Below are positions 1 through 8,295 of a stretch of DNA of 13,781 bases, in pieces. Every line of letters starts with the position of its first letter. Position 1 is the first letter of the stretch. A program made the translations under genes and the position numbers. Source of the stretch: Hymenopellis radicata. Taxonomy: Eukaryota; Basidiomycota; Agaricomycetes; Agaricales; Physalacriaceae. A model generated the notes under the pieces. That model saw only the letters and a program-made list of their open reading frames with translations. It did not search any database and was not told the origin of the DNA. The stretch spans positions 1 through 13,781 of the forward strand of contig JADNRX010001136.1 of the NCBI GenBank assembly GCA_015501595.1. Direction: 5' to 3'.

Positions 1-740
1 TAAAATGCGGAGTATGAGACCAGCTTCGTCGCCATCACGGAAGTAAGGCCGGCGTATGCCGGTGATCACTCAGACTACCACGGTCACGCACACTTTCAGA
101 AACGACGTTTATTCCCTCATCTCCGTCTGATTATAAGGACGTACTCTCAGGTCTAGCTGTACTCGGATATTCAGTCGTCCTGGCATAACTCACTGGCCAA
201 CTGAACGAGCTGCAGCACGATGTTCAGGCGACTGCTCATAGGCCCTCATTTCTCAACCCACATTGCTGTGAATAAGACAAGTATTCAGTCACCGGATCCT
301 TGGCTGGAACGACACAGCCTATTTCCTCGCAGCGTGCGCCGCTATAGTTGTATATTTCGGTCTGCAGAGGACCCTGCTAGTCCAACCAAGCGTAAGAGCT
401 GAGGGCTGGGAAAGTCCTACGCTCTACGCATAATGGCCTAGCTCTCAGCGATGCCGTTTTACCTATGTGGTTAACGCCGCCACAACCAAGAACTCGTCGC
501 GTCAAGTTGATTCCACCTGACCTGTGTAGTCAACAAGCGCCACATTGGAAGTAAGCCTTTCGTGCTACGCCCACGCTGTTCATAATTTCTGACCTCTACG
601 TGCAGACTATTCTCAAGTGTGCCGCATCATGGTGGACATCGCAGCCACACGGGCCGTGCTTATAGTAATTTGTCCGCGTCCACCCATCAGTGAACAATGG
701 ACGTCCTATTGTTTGTCACGCTTTGTCGCCATGGCTCGCG
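1..740. other. Intergenic region, no supported gene
   Basis: No open frame here has protein-like composition or plausible exon structure. The longest plus-strand frame (220-402) is 60 codons of uneven composition with no recognisable motif. I see no tRNA, satellite or element end. The last part is presumably the upstream region of the F-box gene that follows. Confidence 0.6.
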
Positions 741-747
741 TATAAAT
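741..747 (+). promoter_or_regulatory. TATA box of the F-box-like gene
   Basis: The heptamer TATAAAT lies about 120 bases before the ATG at 862. It is followed about 30 bases later by a pyrimidine-rich stretch and TCAATCAACAC near 770-780, a reasonable transcription start area. This would give a 5' leader of about 85-90 nt. Confidence 0.55.
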
Positions 748-861
748 ACTGCCTGTTTCGCGCTCTCTTTCAATCAACACCCACCATCAAAACCGTTCTA
801 GGTAGCTCGCGTGTTTTCTCTTGTGTTTGAGTTCTGAACAATCCTCACAGCCATCATCGTC

Positions 862-2004
862 ATGTCTTCCGCCGTCAGCCGTCTGACTCCCCCAATCTGT
901 CTCTCCGTCGCAAATGCTACGGCGCCCATACATTCCCTGCCCACCGAACTTCTCCTCGCAATTTTTACTTTCGTAGGCAAGGACGAAGGCTTTCTGTCGA
1001 TGAAGAACAAACGCTGGCGATTGGGGCGCGTTTGTAGTTGGTGGCGCATAGTAGTCGAGGAGACTCCGTCTTTGTGGACCCGCATCGACGTGTCCCTCGC
1101 TGAAGCCTCCATGCTTCGCGATCCTGCCGCACTCCTCCATCACACCCTTCGTCTGACGAAGGGTCAAGGTTTGGATCTCTGCTTGGACCTTGAGATGGAG
1201 GCTAGTGCTGAGGATGATGATGTCGCAACCGCGCCGGCGTTCACTGCGACGGACTTAATCACTATACTTGTGGCGCATGCTTCGTGCTGGCGGAAGGTCA
1301 TCCTCACTCATTTTGATGAGAAATATTGGCCTGTGCTCTCCAAGACTGTTGGAAGCACCACACTCGCAAAGCTGGAGACACTAGTAATCATGGATGTGGA
1401 TACGGGTGAAGATTCCGATGATGAGGAGGAGGATGAGGAAAATGCCGGCGATGAGGATGCAGACAATTCTGGTGATGCGGATGAAGACAATTCTAGTGAC
1501 GGCGGCGATGATTCTAGTGACGGCGGCGATGATTCTCCTCATGAAGACGATCACGACGAAACGTATGATTCGGACTGGGTGCCCAACGCACCGCTTCTCA
1601 AGTGCCTTTACGTTTACAATGTAGTGCTCGCCTGTGGTCCTCTTCACCCCCACCTCAAGGAGTTCTTCGTCTTAGATGCTATCTACGACGTCCCCCTCGC
1701 GTACTTGCTGCAGACATCCGAATGCCTCGAGGTCCTGTGGGCGGAGGCGTTTAATCGGCCCTCAGACGGCGACTCGGAATCCGATCTCCCGATAGAGCTT
1801 CCCGCTCGTGTAACATCGTCGTCTCTGCTCCATCTAGCCCTGCAGCAGAACGTCGAGGACTTGGACACCGTCGACCTTCCAAACCTCCGTACCCCCATAG
1901 CCGGCGATCCTGATCATGAAGCAATGGGATCCAGGCCATGCTGTAGTTTGAGGGGTAACGAGGTGGTTATAACCACTGATGCCCTTTCCATAATCTGTGG
2001 TTAG
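862..2004 (+). CDS. F-box-like domain protein with acidic repeat tract
   Basis: Single-exon frame of 380 residues. Residues 24-76 read as an Agaricomycete F-box-like domain: LPTELLLAIF at 26-35, then VCSWWRIVVEETPSLWTRID at 57-76. F-box proteins usually bind Skp1 and recruit substrates to SCF ubiquitin ligases; that role is inferred from family. Residues about 177-239 form a very acidic Asp/Glu/Ser/Gly tract, partly made by an in-frame 21-bp tandem repeat (1490-1531). After it the leucine-rich look of the family returns (LHLALQQNVEDLDTVDLPNLRT). The last 30 or so residues lose this pattern, and the protein is shorter than the roughly 450-550 residues common in such families. The C-terminus may therefore be truncated or frameshifted. 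The first ATG after the TATA box was chosen as start. Confidence 0.8.
   Translation: MSSAVSRLTPPICLSVANATAPIHSLPTELLLAIFTFVGKDEGFLSMKNKRWRLGRVCSWWRIVVEETPSLWTRIDVSLAEASMLRDPAALLHHTLRLTKGQGLDLCLDLEMEASAEDDDVATAPAFTATDLITILVAHASCWRKVILTHFDEKYWPVLSKTVGSTTLAKLETLVIMDVDTGEDSDDEEEDEENAGDEDADNSGDADEDNSSDGGDDSSDGGDDSPHEDDHDETYDSDWVPNAPLLKCLYVYNVVLACGPLHPHLKEFFVLDAIYDVPLAYLLQTSECLEVLWAEAFNRPSDGDSESDLPIELPARVTSSSLLHLALQQNVEDLDTVDLPNLRTPIAGDPDHEAMGSRPCCSLRGNEVVITTDALSIICG
1490..1531 (+). repeat. 21-bp in-frame tandem repeat in acidic tract
   Basis: Two exact copies of a 21-base unit (1490-1510 and 1511-1531) encode repeated Ser-Ser-Asp-Gly-Gly-Asp-Asp. Being a multiple of three it only lengthens the acidic region. 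Looser GAT/GAG-rich copies precede it from about 1410, consistent with growth by slippage. Confidence 0.85.
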
Positions 2005-2010
2005 AACCAC
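1963..2010. repeat. Twin 14-bp palindromes at the F-box gene stop codon
   Basis: GTGGTTATAACCAC (1963-1976, perfect palindrome) and GTGGTTAGAACCAC (1997-2010, palindrome except for its two central bases) lie 34 bases apart, start to start. They span the last codons and the stop of the F-box frame. The function is unknown. They could be a scar of a small inverted-repeat element or a paired binding site. Confidence 0.6.
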
Positions 2011-2810
2011 GAAAATCCTGACCCTAACTCAGCCTGAATGGAACCCTAGCAGTTCTACCCCTTTAATATATTAATAGTAGTTTCTGCTAATACTCGTCTG
2101 CAGATCGCGACCCAAAAAACAGCTGCTCGAAAAAACAATCGGCAATTACCGGTCATATTCCCACGCTCCGCCTAGGGTACTGCTGGGTGCGGGCGCGCTG
2201 GCTGCGCTGGGCTGTCGGGGGCAAATACGTAGCATCCACCACCTCCACTTACTTCAGATACTGTATCATTTCGACGTTTCACGCTTGTGAGTGTACTCGT
2301 ATTATTTTGCTGTTCCGGATGTCGGCACTTGACTTCCTAGTTCTGAATTTTTTAAATTTGTTTTTTACTTTGATTTTACTGCTTATCTGATTAGAGCAAT
2401 TAAACTAAGTTATTGCAGGTAAATATATCAACCTGAAAAATTGCTATACAATTTAGACTTTTACATTTCTAGTTCACAGCTAACTTTACTTGCTTTTAAC
2501 AGTTTTTTTCTCTGTGTGACTGTCTCGAAATAACAGTATGTCTATTTAGTTCATCTACCTAATTTTCTGTTCAAAACCCGCCCACGAATCGTTGGATGCG
2601 CTTTGGATGCGCTTTTTCGGCGTTTTCCGGCCAGATTCCCACGCACAGATTTGGGCGCGCTGGCGGTGCAGCGCTCTCGTATGCGCTCTTTCCAATGACT
2701 ACTGTAGCTTCTCCCACCTTGCCTGATGCAATACATTGAATTCTGCCTACTACCTACGTGCAAACAAATCCTCAAAAACAATCGTCAAAAATGCTATCGT
2801 TGCCGTACTA
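2005..2810. other. Intergenic region with AT-rich core and diverged direct repeats
   Basis: No gene is supported. The core from about 2330 to 2575 is AT-rich and low in complexity. It is bracketed by GC-richer blocks that share motifs in the same order and orientation: ATTCCCACGC at 2157 and 2635, and GGGCGCGCTGG at 2191 and 2653. An exact 11-bp tandem doublet (GGATGCGCTTT) sits at 2594-2615. These may be remains of an old repeat, but no clean ends or target duplication are visible. Confidence 0.5.
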
Positions 2811-2892
2811 TGACCTAGACCAGGAATCGAACCTGCTGATCGCGGAATAATGGCGCCGAACCAGAGTCCAATTACCACTGAACCATCAAGAT
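2811..2892 (-). tRNA. tRNA-like pol III unit (degenerate tRNA or SINE head)
   Basis: On the minus strand there is a perfect A box (TGGTTCAGTGG, 2875-2885) and a perfect B box (GGTTCGATTCC, 2823-2833). The D stem pairs GTTC with GGAC. The acceptor ends pair (ATCTTGA with TCTAGGT) with one mismatch and one wobble. The T stem has four of five pairs. The body is about 81 nt, so a functional tRNA would need a roughly 9-10 nt intron. The anticodon arm does not fold cleanly, so I cannot assign the anticodon; the bases GGACTCTG recall tRNA-Gln(CUG). A T5 pol III terminator follows about 20 nt downstream (2787-2791). Alternatives are a tRNA pseudogene or the tRNA-derived head of a SINE. Confidence 0.5.
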
Positions 2893-3047
2893 GTACTTAC
2901 CACTCAACTTGGGCCTCTATCACGTCTTCCTCGTGTGGCGTATGCGAGCGCGATGGGTTGGCATTCGCGCCCCTCGTGACCTGATCTTGTTGACTGTTTT
3001 CTTCGCTCATCTTTCAAAAGTCTTTGTTTTCACTTGCTCAAGTTAAA

Positions 3048-5566
3048 ATGGCATCGAATTCGTGAGTACATCTGCCGGCATCACGACGGGCCCTATAGTC
3101 ATATGGTGTTTGTCATCTCACCTTATGTTCAGGGCCGTTCCCACCTTTACCGCACCCCAACTTCGGAGGGGATGGTGCAAAGGCTCCCGTCTTGAATTCC
3201 TCCAATCCCACATGTCGTCTTACGAAGAAGCTCGACGAAAGGGACGCGCCCAAGCCAAGGAACGCTCTGACGCTATTTTCGTGGAGTTTTGCAAGCGCTA
3301 CCCATACGACCTGCCTCTGGACAAAGAGCCTGACTCTACGGATGTCCATCATAGCTCTGACGCCGTTCTGACGCCGTATGAGGAGGGTAGGAAGGCTGCT
3401 CTCCTGGAGAGACTCTCAACGGCGCGTATTCTCTTATGATTCGTCTCCTTACTGATGTGTCGTCTCTTTCTTAGGGTATTTTCAATTTTTTCGATACGCG
3501 CTGGAACAAGGCCACACCCATCACAAAAATGACGAAGACTCAAATGGCGAAGGATCCCGTTGCAAAAATGCTCGCTAAGGTCGCTGGTGTCAATCTCCAC
3601 CGTCGTCGCGCGCGTACTCCCGCTCAAATGTGGTCTTCGGAACGCTTCAAAGATGTGGTCGACGAATTTGAGACCCAGTTCACAGACACCGGCAAGAATA
3701 CGCAACGACAACGCGTCAACGAAGCCAACGCCTTCGCCGCCTCTTGCTTTGAAGACCTTTCACCAGAGGAGAAGGCACATTGGACTGAGCGGTCCAAGGA
3801 AGATGCCGCTGAGGTCGCACAAGGCAAGGAGGATGCGAAGCGTCCAATTTCGCGTCTTTCCCCCGAAGAAACGCAGGTGTAGGTGTTGTTGAATCATTAC
3901 ATTCTTATCATCTCATTTCTTTCTTCCAGCGCCCTCGATGGGCTCGCGAACACTATGCAGCCACTGCTGGAAGGGCTTTCGGAACTTCTTGGCGGAAACG
4001 TGACATTTGCATGGGTTGGACCTGAGCCCCGAAAAGGAGGACAGGTGAACGTCATTACGTGAGTACTGCTTCATTCCCCCAAACATCGACTCTACCCAGC
4101 CATTGGCTGGCTCACACTTCGGTGTGCTCACCCCCCGTCTCTACCCCCATGACGAGAACGCCTGTTGCAGGCGCGTCATGGGGCCCACTGTTCTCTCGCG
4201 TTGCAGGCATGCTTGCTGCCATGGCGCGAAGCGAATACGTGTTCATTCCTCCACCTTTCCTCATTTCGGTGTTTCATATTTTTACGTGTATTCTGACTCT
4301 GACGCGCTTCTCAGGATTAATGTTGGTTCGGATCACGCTCCTCGTCCTAAGGCATTCCACGAGGCGGACGGTGAACGTGGCAAGAGACGCTTCAAGACGT
4401 TTGAGGCTGCTCTCGGGGAATTCGGTATGAGTTGCTTTAGTATGTTTCCTCTTGTATGTTTGCTGCACGTCCTCATGTAATTTTCAGCCACGGCTGAACA
4501 ACAGGAGCGTTCTCTTCCTGGCGCCAAGATGCCCGCCCTACCCCCACCCTTCATGCGTCAAGAAAATCCCTGGAACTCGGAGAAAGCTGCCAATGCCACC
4601 TCGACGGCGTCTATTCTCTCGTCATCTCCACCTAATATCCCATCCCCTGGTGACCCGACCCCGCCTACCAAGACTACCAATAAACGCAAGCGCGGTCCGA
4701 ATGGAACCTCGACTGCTCGCAAACGTGGACCCGCTGCTGGTGGTCGCGAGGAGGAAGAGTCGGACGGACACGACACAGCGCAGTCCCAGCCTGGACCTTT
4801 CATGAATCTTACCAATATCGATCTGGCTCTATTAGCAGCGGCGTTCATTCCGACATCGGGTCCTTCGAATTCTCTCGGCCCAGATGTCAACATCTCAATG
4901 TTTCAATCCCTCCCATCACCACCTCCCATTAATCCGCCTCCTGTTTATCCTCCTGCTAATCCACCTTCCACCGATGTCTCCCTTCAAGGTCTGGCGCCTC
5001 TACCTCCCGGCGGTCCTATCGTTGCTCCAACGCTTGCTCCAACGCTTGACACCCACCCCGCGTACGTCGTTGACAGCTATCAGTACCTCATTTCGCATGA
5101 CATCGGATCCGCATGGAAGGATTTAATTCGAGCATGGCTTCTTCTCGAGGATGCGCAGGGCTATCTCCATGGAGCACCTCTCCCTACCCTCAAGAAACGT
5201 CCAGGCGCCGTTGCTGACTGGGTTGCTCGAGGCCGCCCTGAGCAATGGAAACCGCTCAGTCCATGGACAGCCGTCAGTGGCAGTCGACAGTTCTGGGGCT
5301 GGTGGGCGGCACTCCAACCAGCGTGGCGGGGAGTTTCGATCTCTCAGACGCCTTTCCGAGCATGTCACCGTACCAACGCCCAGGGACAAGCGTGGGGGAA
5401 GCTCCGAACCAGCGGCATCAATGGACACCTGAGCGTTCTTGCGGTGTTAGCATGGTGGGGAGATGCTTGCCGTGGCGACGAATCGGCTCTTGGTGAATGG
5501 CACGAAGCCGTGCAGGATGTTGACTGGGTTCTCGTCAGTATTGCCACCTCGACATCGGGCGAGTAG
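3048..5566 (+). CDS. Six-exon gene, uncharacterised KDZ-linked Agaricomycete protein
   Basis: Proposed exons are 3048-3061, 3133-3425, 3475-3878, 3930-4058, 4315-4424 and 4488-5566, about 675 residues in total. Exon joins other than 2/3 keep frame with GT-AG introns. Seen in order: a basic, Ala/Glu/Lys-rich helical N-terminal half (YEEARRKGRAQAKERSD; later FEDLSPEEKAHWTERSKED, an HMG-like helical pattern); a conserved-looking block (LLGGNVTFAWVGPEPRKGGQ); a KRKR basic cluster suggesting nuclear import; a Pro-rich linker; and a Trp-rich C-terminal domain (FWGWWAALQPAWRG, LAVLAWWGDACRG). From memory this domain layout occurs in predicted Agaricomycete proteins without known function, often in repeat-rich loci. 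I assign no function. The exon 2/exon 3 junction (3425/3475) is out of frame with canonical sites, so one base may be lost or a GC donor at 3422 used. The start was chosen as the ATG at 3048, giving a 14-base first exon. Confidence 0.7.
4096..4229 (+). other. Four-hairpin structured segment inside a long intron
   Basis: The intron at 4059-4314 is 256 nt, against about 50-70 nt for its neighbours. It contains four consecutive inverted repeats: CCAGCC/GGCTGG with loop ATT (4096-4110); CACAC/GTGTG closed by a TTCG tetraloop (4113-4126); a 16-bp stem with a 4-nt bulge and a TTG loop (4145-4183); and TCGCG/CGCGA enclosing GCAG/CTGC (4196-4229). This could be an intronic structured RNA, a small inserted hairpin element, or a splicing or regulatory fold. 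No coding exon through it keeps frame with both neighbours. Confidence 0.55.
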
Positions 5567-5885
5567 TCGAATAGCATAGCGTAGCTTTCTTGACACCGTA
5601 TTTCTTGGTGTACTGCAATATTATATGTATAATACAACCTGGTTTTACGAACATGTTTGAACAGTGGGAAAAATTATCCTTTGCTAAAATGTACTTGCTG
5701 TTTCTTGTGCGATGTGAATGAATAACAAAAAAGATGGTCAAGACGACCCAAAGGAGGCCAAGAGCACACGCCAATACAACTCAGCCAAGTGAGCTCGACT
5801 ACGGGGAAATTACAGTGTACGCATTGAACTCTCAAAGATGTGAGACAACAAAAAATTGACCAATTGGACGGACATCCGGTACTAA
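5567..5885. other. 3' flank of the six-exon gene, no gene seen
   Basis: AT-rich downstream sequence, presumably holding the 3' untranslated region and polyadenylation area of the preceding gene. It contains the near-palindrome TATTATATGTATAATA near 5619-5634. The frame on the opposite strand (5535-5774) shows no protein family signal. Confidence 0.5.
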
Positions 5886-5955
5886 GCAGTTACATGGCGC
5901 CTGGTTTCAGAACGTTTCATGGACGCGCACTGAGACCAGTGTGCCACGGAACTGC
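5886..5955. repeat. 70-bp imperfect palindrome, left copy
   Basis: The segment begins GCAGTT and ends AACTGC. Inner CTGGT and ACCAG arms also pair. It aligns over its full length, in direct orientation, with 6341-6409; the stretch GAGACCAGTRTGCCACGGAACTGCG is shared with one variable base. It lies about 35 bp left of the TA-flanked MITE. Confidence 0.7.
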
Positions 5956-5990
5956 GGTCAACGGCAGAGTTTAGTGAACCTTATTGTCTA

Positions 5991-6222
5991 CTGTAGACTT
6001 TCATTCAATTCGTCGGCCCATGTGACCTGTGACCGGTCCGACGAAATTATGGTTTCGACGAATTACCATATATGGTAATTCCCGCCGCGGCGGAGCAGCG
6101 TCGGGAGGCTGGCGGGGCCCCGCCGATGATTTTTTTGGGATTTTCGCTGTGACGGCTGTGACTTTTCGTCGATTTCGGGTTGTCCGTGACCTGTGACCGA
6201 CGAATTGAATTAAAGTGTACAG
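5991..6222. mobile_element. Tc1/mariner-type MITE (232 bp, TA-flanked)
   Basis: Terminal inverted repeats of 26 bp (5991-6016 and 6197-6222, start CTGTA, inner end CAATTCGTCGG) match at 24 of 26 positions. The dinucleotide TA flanks both ends (5989-5990 and 6223-6224), the target duplication expected for Tc1/mariner elements. The interior has no transposase. It holds a perfect 20-bp palindrome (6061-6080), a 12-bp GC palindrome (6082-6093), and GTGACCTGTGACC as a direct repeat just inside each end (6022-6034, 6186-6198). It is a non-autonomous element; the superfamily call rests on the TA duplication and TIRs only. Confidence 0.8.
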
Positions 6223-6340
6223 TATTGCCTCCGCGTTCAAGAACTTGATTGGGCAAAAAAAATCACACACCTGATTCAGATCATGATCTAGGCTGATAAT
6301 TAAATTCGGAAGCAATGGAAGCAAATGAGAACAAAAAAGA

Positions 6341-6409
6341 GCAGTTCCGCGACCTCCTGGTTTCGGGACGCTTCCTAGGCGCGCTGAGACCAGTATGCCA
6401 CGGAACTGC
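6341..6409. repeat. 70-bp imperfect palindrome, right copy
   Basis: Starts GCAGTTCCG and ends with its reverse complement CGGAACTGC, with CTGGT/ACCAG inside and CCTAGG near the centre. It is a direct repeat of 5886-5955 and could fold as a long hairpin. The pair may be a duplicated foldback element, or the two ends of a larger element into which the MITE inserted. Confidence 0.7.
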
Positions 6410-7244
6410 GATGAGACTCAGTAAACGGCGTCTCAAAGCAGGTCAATCAATGTATGACCTAAGTAGTACTAGTAGTATACGCGGTCGTACCTGGTGGTCA
6501 CATCACTGTGACATCGGGATGTTGATCCGTGCTACTTGATAACCGACTACCACCGTCGTCCGGACACTTCAACTCGTCTGATAGTCGTCCCGCTCAATGC
6601 TACCCTTCGGAATTTATCCTACGCGAGTCCCTATACTCATCTTCGTCATTCAAACTGCTTCGCCTATTTTTCTCCGCCTGTGATATACTCGTTTCGCACC
6701 TCTTCGTTTCGGTCTGATGAAAGTCTGTTACAAGTTGGCGTTCTGTATGCATCGAGCCAACCGATATTCGCTCCGGAACAGCGGCTATCCCATGTTACGA
6801 CGCCCAAATGTAATACCCTAGAGTCCCAGGAATGCCGTATGTTTTGTTCGAGTGCTAAAATTATGGTCTGATTAAGGTCCAAAAAAGTCTGATGGACTGA
6901 TGAATATCCAATGTAAGCGAAACATTTCCCATACGCTTAACACAACCTCGACAGCCTCAAAATTTGCTTGTTAAATCGCGAATAAATCACTATGTAAATC
7001 CTACACCCTCATACTAATTTATTTTCGTGACTGTGAGTTTAGGTCCAATTGAAGTCCAATGATCTCACATCCTAAGGCTGTTACCTTAGCCAGGATCGTA
7101 TTCTTACTCGATCCACCACCATCGTCGACACACTCACGGCCACAACCACTGGTATTGCCCTTCCTACCTCCAGTACGTCTTCCTTGTTCCTCTGCTGCGC
7201 TTACATCACCTATTGCTCAGTTTTTTTCTTCAACTTCCATTCCC
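6410..7244. other. Intergenic region upstream of the AT-hook gene
   Basis: No gene is supported; short frames in several phases have unbiased composition. A small inverted repeat GTCACATCACTGTGAC lies near 6498-6513. From about 7110 the sequence becomes pyrimidine-rich, ending in a T run and CTTCAACTTCCATTCCC directly before the ATG at 7245. That is typical of a fungal 5' leader. Confidence 0.5.
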
Positions 7245-7269
7245 ATGGCCGACGACTCGGACGACACCC

Positions 7270-7277
7270 CAATCAAG
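7270..7277. repeat. Left target site duplication (CAATCAAG)
   Basis: Eight bases immediately left of the hAT-type TIR, identical to 8288-8295. The left copy carries the end of codon 9 and codons 10-11 of the interrupted gene. Confidence 0.9.
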
Positions 7278-7295
7278 TAGAGACCTCAACGAGTC

Positions 7296-7470
7296 ATCTG
7301 CGAGTCAGACTCGCGACTCGTGAGGTGAGTACTCACACAAAAATCAGCCTAATTCAGACTCGTGTCAGACTCGACTCGCAATGACTCACGAGTCGTCGCG
7401 AGTCTACTCGTGAGTACTCACCGTGAGTCCGAGTCATCTCGGATACTCGTGAGTACTCGCGAGTCAATCA
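7296..7470. repeat. Left subterminal ACTCG/CGAGT array
   Basis: About a dozen ACTCG or CGAGT pentamers occur, often as ACTCGCGAGT-like palindromes or GTGAGTACTCAC. hAT transposases bind short subterminal repeats, so this is a plausible transposase-binding array. The matching array is in the right arm (8125-8270). Confidence 0.7.
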
Positions 7471-8124
7471 CCTCCCAGTATTCATGCTCAGTGAGCATCC
7501 CCGGGCAATGGCACGGGGACAGTCAACTGGGCATGAGGATGGGGTGGGGGTGATGGAAGGAGGCAGTGATGATGGTGGTATGATGAAGGTGGTGGTTGTC
7601 GTCGTCCGCGGTCAGGTCCCGGTCTAGTCGTCGTCTTGCTCTGGAAAAAACACGCACCTCGATGACGCGTCGCGTCCATAATCCTTATCCGTGTCATCCT
7701 CTCTCGCTGCTGCTCCTGCTCCTGCTCGTTATCCTCCTGTCATCATCGTGCAGTCACAGCTGCAGTTGCATCAGCGTCGCCGCCACGGTCCAGTTGTCAG
7801 TTGTCGACGGTCGTCCTCCTCTGTTGCGGGTGCAGAGACTGCAGCAGCAGCCCCGGAACAAAGCCAAAGCCAGAAACACACCCCACAGGCTGTCTGACAA
7901 TCGTCAGAGCAGCAGGGGCGACAATCGTCGCTCCCTGAGTGGTCGTGGTGATGGTAAGAGCTGAGAGAGACGACCCGATCAGACGCTTACGCGTCAGTTC
8001 GGATCTCGGCCGAATCGCCGGATCAGGCAAGATAATCATGCACGTCTCGTTCTCGAGACGTTGTGGACCGTTGGCTCTGGAAAATTTTTGTAAATTTAGC
8101 TAAAATACATCCCTAAATATTTGC

Positions 8125-8270
8125 GAGTCAATGTGTGATGACTCGCGCCCCACAAACCGATACTCAGACTCGTACCCGGACTCGCGAGTACGTGACTCGC
8201 GAGTCACGCGGGTCCGAACTCCGAGGTGCCCGAGGCGAGTCGAGTCACCAGATGACTCGGTGACTCGGTG
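8125..8270. repeat. Right subterminal ACTCG/CGAGT array
   Basis: Another dozen or so copies of the same pentamers, including two GACTCGCGAGT palindromic runs and tandem GTGACTCG copies abutting the TIR. The repeat composition mirrors the left arm without being a long exact inverted repeat. Confidence 0.7.
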
Positions 8271-8287
8271 ACTCGTTGAGGTCTCTA

Positions 8288-8295
8288 CAATCAAG
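8288..8295. repeat. Right target site duplication (CAATCAAG)
   Basis: Identical to 7270-7277. The broken gene resumes in frame with CGA at 8296, which fixes the element boundary to the base. Confidence 0.9.

Larger units (their letters stand above)
7278..8287. mobile_element. Non-autonomous hAT-type element, 1010 bp
   Basis: Perfect 19-bp terminal inverted repeats (TAGAGACCTCAACGAGTCA at the left, its reverse complement at 8269-8287) lie inside a perfect 8-bp target duplication, CAATCAAG (7270-7277 and 8288-8295). An 8-bp duplication and a TAGAG-type end are hallmarks of the hAT superfamily. Both arms (to about 7470, and from about 8125) are packed with ACTCG/CGAGT motifs in both orientations. 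The interior is G- and GT-rich with no transposase; its open frames look non-coding. An 18-base hairpin CGTCTCGTTCTCGAGACG lies at 8043-8060. A full-length element elsewhere would have to supply transposase. Confidence 0.9.

Noticed and set aside
787..1167. Open frames on the minus strand opposite the F-box gene
   Set aside because: They mirror the coding strand's codon bias, have no domain signal, and the plus-strand frame has a clear F-box and TATA box.
4101..4231. An extra coding exon inside the 256-nt intron
   Set aside because: The candidate frame (THWLAHTSV...) does not reach a proper donor in a phase matching the next exon at 4315, and the segment is dominated by hairpins.
6001..6324. 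Minus-strand frame of 107 codons across the MITE
   Set aside because: It spans both inverted repeats and the palindromes of a non-coding element and has no family resemblance.
7278..8295. The hAT-type element being removed as an intron to restore the AT-hook protein
   Set aside because: A good donor (GTGAGT, near 7325) lies inside the element, but an in-frame TAG comes first at the left end, so splicing from it cannot rescue the frame.
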